From Steinernema hermaphroditum (lineage: Eukaryota > Nematoda > Chromadorea > Rhabditida > Steinernematidae): a DNA stretch of 64,000 nucleotides. Positions 36,164-46,973 of the stretch are shown piece after piece. The DNA is taken from NCBI GenBank assembly GCA_030435675.1, contig CM059624.1, positions 3,558,769 through 3,622,768 on the forward strand, in the 5' to 3' direction. Made by a program: the position numbers and the translations under genes. Position 1 is the stretch's first letter. The number at the start of each line of letters is the position of its first letter. The notes beneath the pieces are model-generated. The model was not told the origin of the DNA and made no database searches. It saw only the letters and a program-made list of their open reading frames with translations.

Positions 36164-37949
36164 AAATAAAGTGTTTTGGGTGGAAAATAAACAAATTTGT
36201 TCTGAGGGACTAGGGTAAAGTAGGAATGTGTTTTTAAGACATTTGTTATCTGGCCCTATTTTTGGAAACATTTGAAAGCAGGAACTGCAACGCTAGGAAC
36301 TTTACAACACGAACATTCCGAGCGTCATGTAATTTGTTCCTCAAGGGGAGCGATGACATAATACAAAATGCACTTCTGAGTGAGTATTAGTTCAGTTGTT
36401 ACAAAAGATATGCATGCCAAGGAGGCATCAGGTGAAATACAAAATGCGGAAACGTTGGATATGGAGCATTTCATTCTAACAACAGAACATTCCGAAGTAT
36501 CCGCCAGAGATAGACCTGAAAATTTGCACATTTGCATGCCTAGGGGCATGAACGTTAACCCCAAAATATCATCTGTTGATAATCACTTAATAAGCAAACA
36601 CTTAACATTGATAAGGAAACACCCATCGGAGATTACGCCAAAACCGATATGCTGAAACCTGCCAATAATGTGACGCCTGTCAGAAGATTTTTGCGCTCGG
36701 ATTGGTCAATCTTTTGATGCCCTTTTGCTAGTCATCATTTAAGCACACGCAAAGTGGAGAAACGCAAAAACCTAAAATGAATGGTTGGGAAGGTAGGCAA
36801 ATCCAGACCCAAAAGAAGCAACCAAAGACACTACCCTGTTCGGCCGTCGATAGGCTTTTTAAAGTCAGCCAAACCGTTAGCTCTATCTTGGGAAAGCTAA
36901 CATTTGAACGTACGTTTCTAAGGGTGTTTACATGGTCAGATATGCTGCGTATAAGTCGACGGGTTAGTCTACCTGGTTATACTAGGTTATCCAAAAATGA
37001 GGAAGTTCGCACTATATCCGTGAACTCCTAACTAAATTGCTGATCGGTTTTACTGATATGGAATTGAAACACCGGAACATACCATAGTCTAGTCTCATTG
37101 GTTATAAGCCATAAGTTGTCTCTAATGGAAGTATGGAATGGCATTCGAACTGCAATGTCGACCAAAATCGGTTTTGAATGTCCCTTTTTTAAACGGAACT
37201 TTCCACCTGCCTGAACGTGTCTTGACGACCAGTTTGCAGACCCTTCCAACAAAAACTTATTTAACGCTGTCTAGACATTCGTTCATTATGGTAGCAGATG
37301 GTTTAGCCAGTACTGGCTATTCTAAAGGTGCTCAAGTATCGGTGCAGGAAAATCGTTCCACTTCTACAATCCACAGAATGCGTCAAAGATAATGGCATCC
37401 TGCAAACGTGCTATCAGGATATGACGTTCCTGAAGGAAAGCAAATTTTGTAAGCTGACTGAATCGGCGCAAATGACTTGATGTGACGACAGTCAATAAAG
37501 TCAAATTTCATCGAAAATGAAGCGAAGAAAGGGGACTTTTTATATGTGCCAAGTGCATTAATTAGAGCATGACAATCCAAACAGTCAAACTATAAAGTAA
37601 GAATCAAATTGAATAGCATGTGAAAGGGCAGTCTATTTATTGGCCTAAGCCAATTTGATTTATAGTGCGATTCTAAAGTCCACAAACAGAGATTGTCCTT
37701 TCTTCTATAGGCGAATGAAGGCACAATATAATACAAATATTCTATTTGTAGCCAATTTGCGTGCTTGCACAAGTGCACACTATGTCCGAAAATAGTGCCT
37801 TTGTTCGAAGGAAAGATAACGTTTGAAAATACATAGAACAATCGAGGATAGATTTCACAACCTGCGAGATCGCACGTACCCGATGTAACGTAAAAGAGTT
37901 AACGATTGATGAATCTCTCATTTACACGATTTATCTTCCCGAATCAACG

Positions 37950-38105
37950 ACTTACGCCGTGCAGGACGATTCCCAGATACCCCGTGAAGCGCGTCGCCAC
38001 CCACCGGTTCCACATCAACGCCACGCCAGGGATGAAGCCGTCTGCTAGACATCCTCTGTCTGGCTATTTTCGGTGTCGTGCAAGGCACAATGCCTTTGAT
38101 TCACG
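37950..38105 (+). repeat. Dispersed repeat family, copy 1 (tail module)
   Basis: This matches 43005-43130 (GATTC-CAGAT-CCCCGTGAAG-GCGTCG, GACATCCTCTGT-TG). Translation of the 43-kb copy, ADSQMPREVRRLRPARHH, is mirrored here as DDSQIPREARRHPPVPHQ before a stop. Confidence 0.6.
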
Positions 38106-38280
38106 AAATAAAGTCAACGAATCTCTCATTTGTTTCTATAAACGCACCCACTAGATGCTAAGGGCCTTGGCGGCCTAAAGGTGGTAAACACACAAACAAA
38201 AGGCCTGCGGTCGTGCCAATAGATGAAACGCATTACGATCCTAAAGATATAACCTTCGGGAAAGAACAGTGTACGAACTG

Positions 38281-38345
38281 TCTGTATGGCTCATTGCGAA
38301 CGCGAGTGATTTGTAATCGGTAGGTTCAACGCCGGTCTCAGTACT
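38281..38345 (+). other. tRNA-Thr(TGT)-like pseudogene
   Basis: An A-box-like TGGCTCATTGCGA, a TTTGTAA loop that would present anticodon TGT, and a perfect B-box GGTTCAACGCC occur in order. The anticodon stem is imperfect, the variable region is shortened and the acceptor stem does not pair. It is likely a decayed tRNA or tRNA-derived repeat head. Confidence 0.35.
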
Positions 38346-38693
38346 AAATTTTTCAGGTCCCTATTTTATCTGCTGTTTAAACAGGATCGAGAAATTTCAG
38401 TTCGATTTCCACAGATATAGGACAACGCCTCACAAGCAAAGGAAGTTTACCGAAATATGTCTATGAAGGCGAAGTTCGTATGCATTAAATAGGAAAAAAA
38501 ATCGACAAAGAAAACAGTCACTTCTAGAGTACATTATGTATATTTTGCGATATCATATTGCTCCAATATGTCAACACAACAAGAAAGATAAACGGGCAAA
38601 TGAACCAAGAGTTGTGTCCATTTAGACCATCGTTTAGACTGACTCAGAATACGACATTACTATCGGTTCACTATCTCAATCATTCCTTACACA

Positions 38694-38756
38694 CAGATAA
38701 TGTTCTCTACCAGTTGCTTCCGTCTTCTGATCAGGACTGGTAGAGAACATTATCTG
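38694..38756. repeat. Perfect 21-bp-arm hairpin, 63 bases
   Basis: 38694-38714 (CAGATAATGTTCTCTACCAG...) is the exact reverse complement of 38736-38756, with a 21-base loop. The size is close to a small hairpin RNA precursor, but no flanking gene or further pairing supports that. Confidence 0.8.
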
Positions 38757-39680
38757 AAGAAAAATAGGAACGCAAAGATGGCGACAACGAGCAAGAGAAG
38801 AGGAACGGCAACAATGGATTCATATGTGGTGTGGCTCGATGTAATGTTGATGATTCCACAAATAAATCGTAAATCGTAAATCGTAACCAGTTGCTTCCTA
38901 GTTGGTATCGTAGCTAGTCGGAAGAAACTTTGAAAAAAATAATAAGAGAGACTACTTTGACGTGTAAAGTGCAAAATGTGCAGAACTGTTTTTTAAAATC
39001 CCATACCCTTTCAATAGTGCATGAATTAATCTATCTAAGACGTCTGTATCATTTTAATATGCAAGCGTAAACATATCCTAGACGCATGGCGAATGTCATC
39101 GCGGTGCATTAATCGGAAGGTTATCGTTCCATAGGGACAGAATAGATGTTAGTAGTTGTTGAGTACCTAGATCTGAGTGCCTAGATGTTCGAGCTATATG
39201 ATCATCATTGCATTGCATTGAACTGGGAACTTCAAGTCCACCGCATTATCGCAAGTCGAATTATCCAAGCCTGGTACTTAAGTGTCCCATAGTCAAATAT
39301 CCGGCACTCTCAGCAACTCTCAGTGTCTCAGTAGCAAGTTAGATGCAAATAAGGGGTAAAGCTTCTGATGACCATGGTAGCTAGGCACCACGAACCAGTA
39401 GGCAGCGAATCGTAGGCGCAGCGCACAGCCGAAGAATGAAAGTTCCAGAATTTGAACACACTTTGAAGCTTGCGGGAGGAATAAATTATGCAGTGAGCAC
39501 ATACAGAATGGAAGTGCATGTAATTGAATTATTGATGCTCGTCTGACTCAGCGAAGTTCCATGCGTTCGCTGCATTTATCAAATTTGCATTTCGTAGCCA
39601 TGGCAAGGGCAAAGGGTTGGAGAGATGATTTAAAATTTATGTATACGTCTACTGGGACACAAGAAGAAATCTGTTGAATT

Positions 39681-39995
39681 TTGGAAATGAGCCGGACTGT
39701 ATTGTATTGGGTTGTTACACTGAAAATGGCGCCTCATTTCACTGGATCCTTAATGATTGTCATCGACGAATCGAAGACCAAGGCGTCACGAACCGAAGAG
39801 CCGAAGACCAAGACGTCACGGAAGGCGAAGATCAGATCAGCTCCTCCGAAGACCTCACCTCGTCGAACGACTACAAGGAGCTGTCGAAGATCTCCAGCGA
39901 ACAATTACTCCCGTGGCCCTTCGTCACATCAGGACAGAGACCATCATCGTCGCCAAGGAGGTCGTCATCCCCGCGACAGCACTTCTCGTCGTTAA
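39681..39995 (+). CDS. Small Arg/Ser/Lys-rich basic protein (candidate)
   Basis: A 104-residue single-exon frame. After an N-terminal part (MAPHFTGSLMIVIDES from an internal ATG at 39726), it becomes strongly basic: KTKASRTEEPKTKTSRKAK, SPRRTTTRSCRRSPANN, HHRRQGGRHPRDSTSRR. The sequence is GC-richer than its flanks, and AATAAA occurs about 55 bases past the stop (near 40049). The two other frames are also partly open (one 163 residues), so frame choice rests on codon use alone. A nuclear, nucleic-acid-binding role would fit the composition; that is inference. Confidence 0.4.
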   Translation: MEMSRTVLYWVVTLKMAPHFTGSLMIVIDESKTKASRTEEPKTKTSRKAKIRSAPPKTSPRRTTTRSCRRSPANNYSRGPSSHQDRDHHRRQGGRHPRDSTSRR

Positions 39996-40151
39996 ACAAC
40001 CCACTGAAGAAGAAGATTATTCCTCTGTTCATCTTAGTTTATTTCTGTAATAAAGTAGTGTTTATTGTTACCTGCGTAAAATCCGCGTGGCACCCTTGGT
40101 CAAAAAGGAAAAGAGGCGAGCACTCAGCGGGAAAGAAACCCTTCTTCTTAC

Positions 40152-40202
40152 TGATTTTTATTTAATTAAATTTTTATTTATTTAATTTTTATTTAATTAA
40201 AT
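40152..40202. repeat. AT-rich tandem of TTTTTATTTAATTAAA-type units
   Basis: About three imperfect units of ATTTTTATTTAATTAAA follow one another. This is simple low-complexity sequence. Confidence 0.8.
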
Positions 40203-40309
40203 CACGACTATTTAATTCATGGTAATTCATACATCTTTCGAATTGCCAGTCCAAGATTACTGCATCCAGGGTATCAGCTCCTTCCTGATGGAAGGTTTAG
40301 AGTCAAAGA

Positions 40310-40760
40310 ATATTTTTGGCTGGTCTTTCATTTGTGCCCCCAGCGATCGGTCGGGTCGTCCACTCGCTCTCGCTCTCTCTGAGGCTGTCTGAGCCAAATG
40401 AGTTGAGTGAGCGGTCGTTCTGGGCCGTCGTTGGTGGCGCAATGATCGCCCCGGCTCCCAGAAGGCCTGGAACACCAGGGAGCCGTAGTTCCACCGTCTC
40501 GCCAAAAAGCCCGTCACGACCGCCCGACTCTACCCGCGCCGCCAGAGAAGCCGAAGAAGCGTTGCAACTCCGAAGTCCGCGCCGCCAGCCGAACCGAAGA
40601 TGACTCTCCGCTCCGTTGGCTCTACTCCACCGCTATTCCACTTCCGGAATCACCTCTTCACGACTTCGATGCCCGCGCAAACTAATGGGAGCGCTGCATT
40701 CTATTCGGATTCGTCTGCTCCGCCGAAATCAGAAGAAAATCAGCGACCACGGTGTGACTA
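40310..40760 (+). repeat. Dispersed repeat family, copy 2
   Basis: The first part (TCTTTCATTTGTGCCCCCAG, CGATCGGTCG, then GGTCGTTCTGGGCCGTCGTT and GCCCCGGCTCCC) matches 43455-43760. The middle (AGGGAGCCGTAGTTCCACC) matches 42765-42800. The end (GAAGTCCGCGCCGCC, CTTCCGGAATCA, GCCCGCGCAAACTAATGGGA) matches 60100-60375. A 95-residue plus frame and an 86-residue minus frame are open, but neither is kept in the other copies. Confidence 0.6.
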
Positions 40761-42479
40761 TGTTCTTCTTTGTGCATATATGAGACGTCCTGCACGGCGT
40801 AAGCCGTTGATTCGGAAAGATAAATCGTGTAAATCGAATATTTTTGACCTCTTTGTCTGATTTTGAACACTTTCTATCTTTCCATTCCAACGCTGATATC
40901 GTTTAGAATGAAAAGGGTGTCGGTTAGAAAGGCCAACAAAGGGACAGGTGTAGATCATATAAAGCGAAGAAGGGCCAACATGTACTGCGAATAAGAACGT
41001 CTTGGCTTAAAATACGGGCCTGTTGTGGAGATGAACTAGGCAACATACGGCCTTAATTTGGCCTGTATTTCGATAGACGCCTGTAACAGGTAGGGCTCAA
41101 CGATGTACATGGTTGAAGGTAGTCACCGCTATACCACAATTATTATCATTGGACACCCATACATCATCACTTTGCATCTCGGAATGTCGAGGTGCCGAGT
41201 GCCATTTTCAATGTAACAATCCAATCGCTACTCATTCAATTCAATTATACATATTAGTCAAAAACATAATCAAATAATATTTATATAATTTCCAAAATCG
41301 TAACTTACAGGCGGATGGCCAAAGCGAAGCGGAGCCGCATTATGCTACGAGTTAAGACTGAAACATTGACTGGCTATAATAAAACTGACAAATGTAGTCA
41401 AAAGCGAATGGTCGGAATCGTAGTACGATGGTGCGATTTTCGATTTTGTTATGCATAACATATTATTGTGGCGCGCATTCCCGACGAATAATTGAATTCT
41501 TGAGAAAATTGGTGAATGGTTAATTCCGTTTGGTGGAGAGAAATTAGATTCAATCACGAGCCACGAGAGTTTGGGCGGCCGTTTGGGCAAATGGAAGCAG
41601 TGTGTCAAAGATTATCTGTTTTGAGCAGCCATAGCAAGGCCTGCCGGAGGAAGTAAAATCCACGGAGGGGAACAGTTCCTAAAGCGAAATACACACAGAA
41701 AGGGAACATATAGGGGGTACGCTCAACATATAGAGGCAAAAACCTACACGTAAATGGCTACGTTTCACACGCACAAAGAAAGCTTCGCACGCACAGCCAC
41801 TAATTATGGAATAAAACGGAACTTGAATATGTGGGTAGTACGCTTGTGTGAGAACGATCTAAAGAAAAACGGATCCTGCACGTCTTTGGTAACATGAAAG
41901 GAGATAGATTTAGTAAAAGTTGATTATTTCCTTTGCGAATTTTTTGAAAAAAAAACTGTCAAATGGCTTTTGTTTTGTCTTTTTTCTAAGTTCTTGCACT
42001 CAATTAAATACAAGTCTCATAGCTCAGGACGACTCGGCGTGAAGAGCTGAAGGGAGAATCCGAAAGGGCCCCGGTACTTGGGAAAGAGGACCGCAGACGC
42101 CTGGACTATCCTGAAAGGTTGAGTACGAATGAACGCTGATGACAAAAATAGAGGTGATAGTCTAGAGATGGTGGTCAAGAGTAAAAAGACCCAGTTAAAG
42201 AAGCACAAAGGATTGCTGGGTCAATCGAAGGCCCAGTAATTGAGTAGTGGCTTGAGTAGTGGAACAGCTCCTTAAAAAGTGAGCTGAATGAAAAAAAAAA
42301 CGATAAGTACAGCTTGGAGGAGAAAGAGGAAGAAGTGGCCATGCTCCAGAAGGAGTGCGGAGCGATCTTTTCACATGCTTGAGCAGTCAAACCAAATGAA
42401 AAAGTTTCTACTGTTCTCGTTTTTATACCCTTATAAGCGGAACTATTTACGCAATGGATTAACGTTTCTGTGACAGTTA
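40761..42479. other. AT-rich stretch, no supported gene
   Basis: Only short frames without motif or splice context are present. Nothing further is supported. Confidence 0.4.
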
Positions 42480-43130
42480 AGCACCAGATGTTTGAGTACC
42501 GCTATCGTCCTTGTTCCCCAAAAGCCGGGGAACAATAAGGAATCGAGGCCTATATCTCTCTCCACTGCCACGCTGCTCCTGGATTCAGTTCTTCTCCCGC
42601 GCAGCCCACGGAAGCCGCAGCTGTTCCAGGATATCTCGGAGGGAACCGGAGCGATCATTGCGCCAACAATGACGAGGATCGGTCCCTCCGGTCACTGTCT
42701 GAGTGTCTGGTTTGGTCAGATGGCAAACCCTTTGGCATGTATGAGTTTTCCGGCTTCCAGAGGGAATTGGGACACCCGGAAGCCGTAGTCCCACCACCGC
42801 TGACAACAAGATGTCCGATGCCAGGAATCCGGCAGCGCGAGATGTCATCCCGAAGATCGGCGACGCCCTGAGGACACCATCAGCACCGAATATGCAACTC
42901 TCGGAACACGGACTCATCTCTCCGAAGGAGATGCGAGCCCCGAAGCTACCCCAGTGGTCGAAACGCCCGCGAAGAAGATGTTCCACCGCCATTTCCGAAG
43001 AGTTGCCGATTCTCAGATGCCCCGTGAAGTGCGTCGTCTACGACCGGCTCGACATCACCGCTACGCCAAGGATGAAGCCCGCAGCAATGAGACATCCTCT
43101 GTTTGTCGATTATTCGGTGACATGCAAGGT
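42480..43130 (+). repeat. Dispersed repeat family, copy 3 (longest)
   Basis: This is the longest copy. On plus, the frames LGHPEAVVPPPLTTRCP and then ADSQMPREVRRLRPARHH are open in succession, interrupted by stops. On minus, a 135-residue frame (42992-42585) contains AAGFLASDILLSAVVGLRLP. The latter recurs nearly unchanged as a plus frame at 49915-50193. I cannot tell which strand, if either, is coding. Confidence 0.6.
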
Positions 43131-43454
43131 GAAAAGTTTTTTGTACGTTTATAGACAATGGTTGTACGTTTATATACAATGGATTCAAAGTGACCCGTTT
43201 TCAACGTCCCAACGCAATATTGATCACATAAAACTAGACTTACCATCTGTACAGCTTCAAGAATAACTTCAGATGCATCGTCATCGAGCCTAAGAAGTGG
43301 AGAGAAAAAGAAAGAAGTAGTTCGCAGTTTGGCAGTAGATGAAGGTGGCGTTAACGCAAATAAATAATTAAGATTTCGAACAAAAATGTTTACTCGTGCA
43401 CGAGGAAAACAACGAATCCTTAATTAAAGAAGTCTCACATGGTTGGATTTTCTG

Positions 43455-43760
43455 GCTTGCTGTTCTCGACAGCGGTCTTTCATTTGTGTCCCTAACGATC
43501 GGTCGCCTTATCTTTGAGTAAGGTCGTTCTTGGGACAATGGTCACCCCGTTCCAATCCGTCGTGGCTGGCGGAACACAGTATAACATGGTGTCCTCAGCG
43601 ATCGGTAGGGCCGTCCAGTTGCTTTAGTTGAAGTTCGCCGAACGAGTTCAAGTCGTTCTTGGCCATCGTTATTAGTTGAACGATTGTCCCATCACAATGA
43701 TTGCTGTAGAAAAGACGGCCCGGGCTCCCAACACGAACCCCTGTGCCGACTGAGAGAAAA
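43455..43760 (+). repeat. Dispersed repeat family, copy 4
   Basis: TCTTTCATTTGTGTCCCTAA, CGATCGGTCG, then GGTGTCCTCAGCGATCGGTAG and GTCGTTCTTGGCCATCGTTA match the first module of copy 2, here present as two partial tandem versions. No continuous frame is present. Confidence 0.55.
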
Positions 43761-43899
43761 TTGACAAAGGGTCCATTAATGGTATTAATACCAGTTTCCA
43801 CATGTGCGGGTTGAAGTGTGAAGACAAACACATTTCTCGGTTCTCGCACATCACTTCCTCAACTGGATGCCGATCTGTTCTGATTCGCTGTCTTCGAAC

Positions 43900-44718
43900 A
43901 TGGACCGCGTATCGCTCTGGTACATCCACGACGTGATTACCCTGCTCGCCAATGCCGAACCTGTCCAGAATCTCGCACATCCCTGGAATTCCATGATGCC
44001 AAAAGATCCAAAGAAGATAACCGTCGATCTGAAGCTCTCTTATTCGCATGGCTGCCAAAGATATTATCTGTCGGGTGTCCCTAATGCGCAGCTATTCCAA
44101 CCTGATTTTTCCGATGTCTACTCAATTGCAAACATTGTGATCGCCTGTCAACCGCTGTCTGGATTCTCAGACCTAAACAGTCAAGATATCGAAAGGATGA
44201 AGACCCTCCTGTCTAGAACGTCGGTCTACCCATCGCTGAGAATCGAAGACGATCCATCACCGTTTTTGAGCATCTTGTTGACTGTTCCTCGCTTTAGGAG
44301 CATTAAGTGCGTGAATAGTATGTTGCTGGAAAATTCTGAAGTGTTACTTGATCGCTTCTCATCATCACTTACGACGATGGACATCGCAAACATCCCATCA
44401 GACACCTTTCTCCAAAACGTCATCTTGAAGTTTGTGTCGCATTGGACCTTTGCAAGCTTGCGCCTTCACAGTGTGAAAAATAGCTTGGCTATAGAAAAGA
44501 TTCTTCAGCAGTGCTGGAAGACCCATAGAGATAGGAGCTTTTGTGCAATGTTAAGCAAACATTTAAGATTATATCTATCAGAACTGCTGGTTATATCTGT
44601 GAACGATGTGATTCGCATCCCCGAAAAGAACTTGCGCTTTGATTTCGAATGGACGCCAACAGTCATACCAAACTTCCACATATTCGTAAAGCCATCGATG
44701 AAAGAGAGATATAGGTAA
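43900..44718 (+). CDS. Intronless 272-residue protein, nematode-type family
   Basis: The frame begins MDRVSLWYIHDVITLLA and runs uninterrupted for 272 residues. An upstream in-frame ATG at 43867 adds 11 residues, but the MD-x-V-x-L/F start is typical of this kind of protein and resembles the relic MDSVPFAF at 49473, so I prefer 43900. After the N-terminal segment come alternating beta-like stretches (KKITVDLKLSYSHG, VYSIANIVIACQPLSG) and Leu-rich helices (ENSEVLLDRFSSSLTTMD). There is no membrane segment or catalytic motif. Most other genes here have introns, so a long intronless frame could be a young retrocopy or a family trait. Function unknown; a distant F-box-associated relation is only a guess. 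Confidence 0.65.
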   Translation: MDRVSLWYIHDVITLLANAEPVQNLAHPWNSMMPKDPKKITVDLKLSYSHGCQRYYLSGVPNAQLFQPDFSDVYSIANIVIACQPLSGFSDLNSQDIERMKTLLSRTSVYPSLRIEDDPSPFLSILLTVPRFRSIKCVNSMLLENSEVLLDRFSSSLTTMDIANIPSDTFLQNVILKFVSHWTFASLRLHSVKNSLAIEKILQQCWKTHRDRSFCAMLSKHLRLYLSELLVISVNDVIRIPEKNLRFDFEWTPTVIPNFHIFVKPSMKERYR

Positions 44719-46973
44719 TTATATACTAAATTTTGGCTTATCTCAGCTTCTTTAATAAATTTGTTTACTTAGCTCATTCACAAAAATGGGCTTGAAGAGA
44801 GATGGCATACCAGACGCATCGGCTGTAGCAGGAATAGCGGAGACTAAGCAAGCTTTGTCAATGCGTATATTAAGTAATTCATCTTGGAAAATTGACTTTG
44901 GGACAATTTGATTTTGATTAAAATAAGGAGTCGAGAAAAAATCTGTCGGCACGTTCAAATGTCATGTAAGCGCAGCCAGATTCTTCGTCGTTCGTTGCAC
45001 TTCACCGTTTGCGCTTCCAATCAACTCTTCGGCTCTTCAGTGTCACGCAAACTGGGATATGGGAACATTGGACTCTGATACCGTGTCCTGCATCGAAACG
45101 AGAAGAAGACCGGTAACTACTTATGTTCTAAGACGTTCTACATAATGCCATTGATTAACGGTGAAGAGGCCGACATGATTCTTGTAATGGTGTATCAGAT
45201 GATTGCTGTTTATCCGGTGCTACAGAAGATGACAAATTATCTGAATCATTTCACTGCAAACCGAGAAAACAGGGTGACTAGCAACAAAATTTAATAAAAT
45301 AATGGCAAAATCGATGACAAAAGGCATGGGGCGTTTTTTGACAACAATTAAGCGAAATAAACGGTTTTGTATTGTGGAACTTAAGCTTTCAGCCATGGAA
45401 CTTGAAAACCGTTGAGAAACTGAGGAAAGTGCATGAATTATCTTATAGACCTCATAAGAAATGGGCTCAGTGGAAAACTCTCCCCCTTCGGAAGAACACG
45501 TCTTTGTGATGCTACAAACAAGCTATTGCACATTGAAAGTACTTTCTGTTTTGACACAGTAGGGCCCTGTGAGATCGTTGATCATATCCTAACCAAAACT
45601 TATTTATTTCCTTACGCACCGGAAAAAAATTTCGTCACTTCCGAAGGGCCTGAAGGAACGAGAAAGCCTAAGCTAATAAAGGGACACGAAATCCATTTTT
45701 ACCCAAGTAGAAGGCTCACGTCACTTCGAGCGACCCTTAGTCTATAGTATATTGTTTGAATACTTGCTTTTGAGAAGTTTTTTTAATGTCTGCCGCTATA
45801 GCAATCCATACCCATGTGGTTAATCCGGTAAGTCTCTTGCCTAAAGGCTGTTTGTCTTCATTTATAGTTGAATTTTAGTTACATCTTGAGTCTGACGCTT
45901 CAGATGAATCGATTTTCTTGTCCGTAGGTCACCGTTCGCCACCTCGTTGATCACAGTCACACTTCATCCGTGTTTAGCTTTATTTTTCTGTGTCAATATG
46001 TTTCACATGAATCGAGCGAACTCTTAGATGACATGTCATTATATGAGTTTTCTTCCATCGAAGACAACGAACTTTGTTGATTTGTATGCGCCGTATGACT
46101 GCATTAAAACCCTTGTACCTCGAAAATGACACCCTTACATGTTCCTCTGTCCTTCAATCGCTTCCCAGATGAGAAAACGGACATGCGGGGAGATTTACCG
46201 TCTTATCAAGCGTGGTACCTACACGTTTTGGGGTTAAAACACTGAACAACCAGGTGAACATGACTCTGAACCTACAAATCGCGATCAAAATTCGGTTCCC
46301 TGTCAACGAACCCAAACAACTTAATTGTTCCACGGGGAAACGGAAGACGCTTGGTTTCTGGTCTCCGCTAATCGATCTCTATTGGAAGCAAATTGGCCGC
46401 GAGCGCTCAATTCCCGCAATTGGGCCACACGGACGTGCCGACGAGGAAGAAATTGCAGGACACTTGGGAGATGCAAAAAACGATCTTCACTGACCTCAAT
46501 GTGGCCATTCAGTGAATGTGTTTGTTTAAATTTGAACGTGAGGAACGAATTGACAGGACCGCTATCTGTTGTGTCTTCAGGAAGAGAGATATTCCGGACA
46601 AGGAAGGCTTCTGGAACTATAACTGAGGCACGAATTGCAAGGATCGCCTTCTACTGTTGCCCCTGGGCCACACTTCAAAAGGCGCGCAAATTGGTTCTGC
46701 AACAAAAGAAGTCCTTTTGGTGGCATAGCAAATGATGACTCCCTGGGGAGCCTATTTTCATGAAGTGCAATGAACTCCGTAATAAAGTCCGCGTCCGCAC
46801 AGCTAGCCATTTTCAAAACAAATCTTTTGTCGAGTAGCTTTACACTAAGAGTGGGCATTTAAATTCTATAATGCGTCCGTTGCCCTCTAATGTCCTCAAG
46901 CTATGTCCCGTGGATGTACGTTCTTTAATAAAAATCTATCCATTAACAAATATTGCTTCCTGAGTAGCAGGCA
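44719..46973. other. Gene-poor stretch
   Basis: Several 60-136-residue frames exist (for example 45433-45747, 46212-46493, 46325-46735 and, on minus, 44958-44752) without motif, splice or poly(A) support. No gene is supported. Confidence 0.4.

Larger units (their letters stand above)
36164..39680. other. Gene-poor region with small repeats
   Basis: No supported gene. Frames such as 36380-36655 (91 residues) and 36777-37031 lack motif or splice support. The region contains a dispersed-repeat fragment (37950-38105), a tRNA-like stretch, a perfect hairpin (38694-38756) and three copies of TAAATCG at 38863-38886. Confidence 0.4.
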
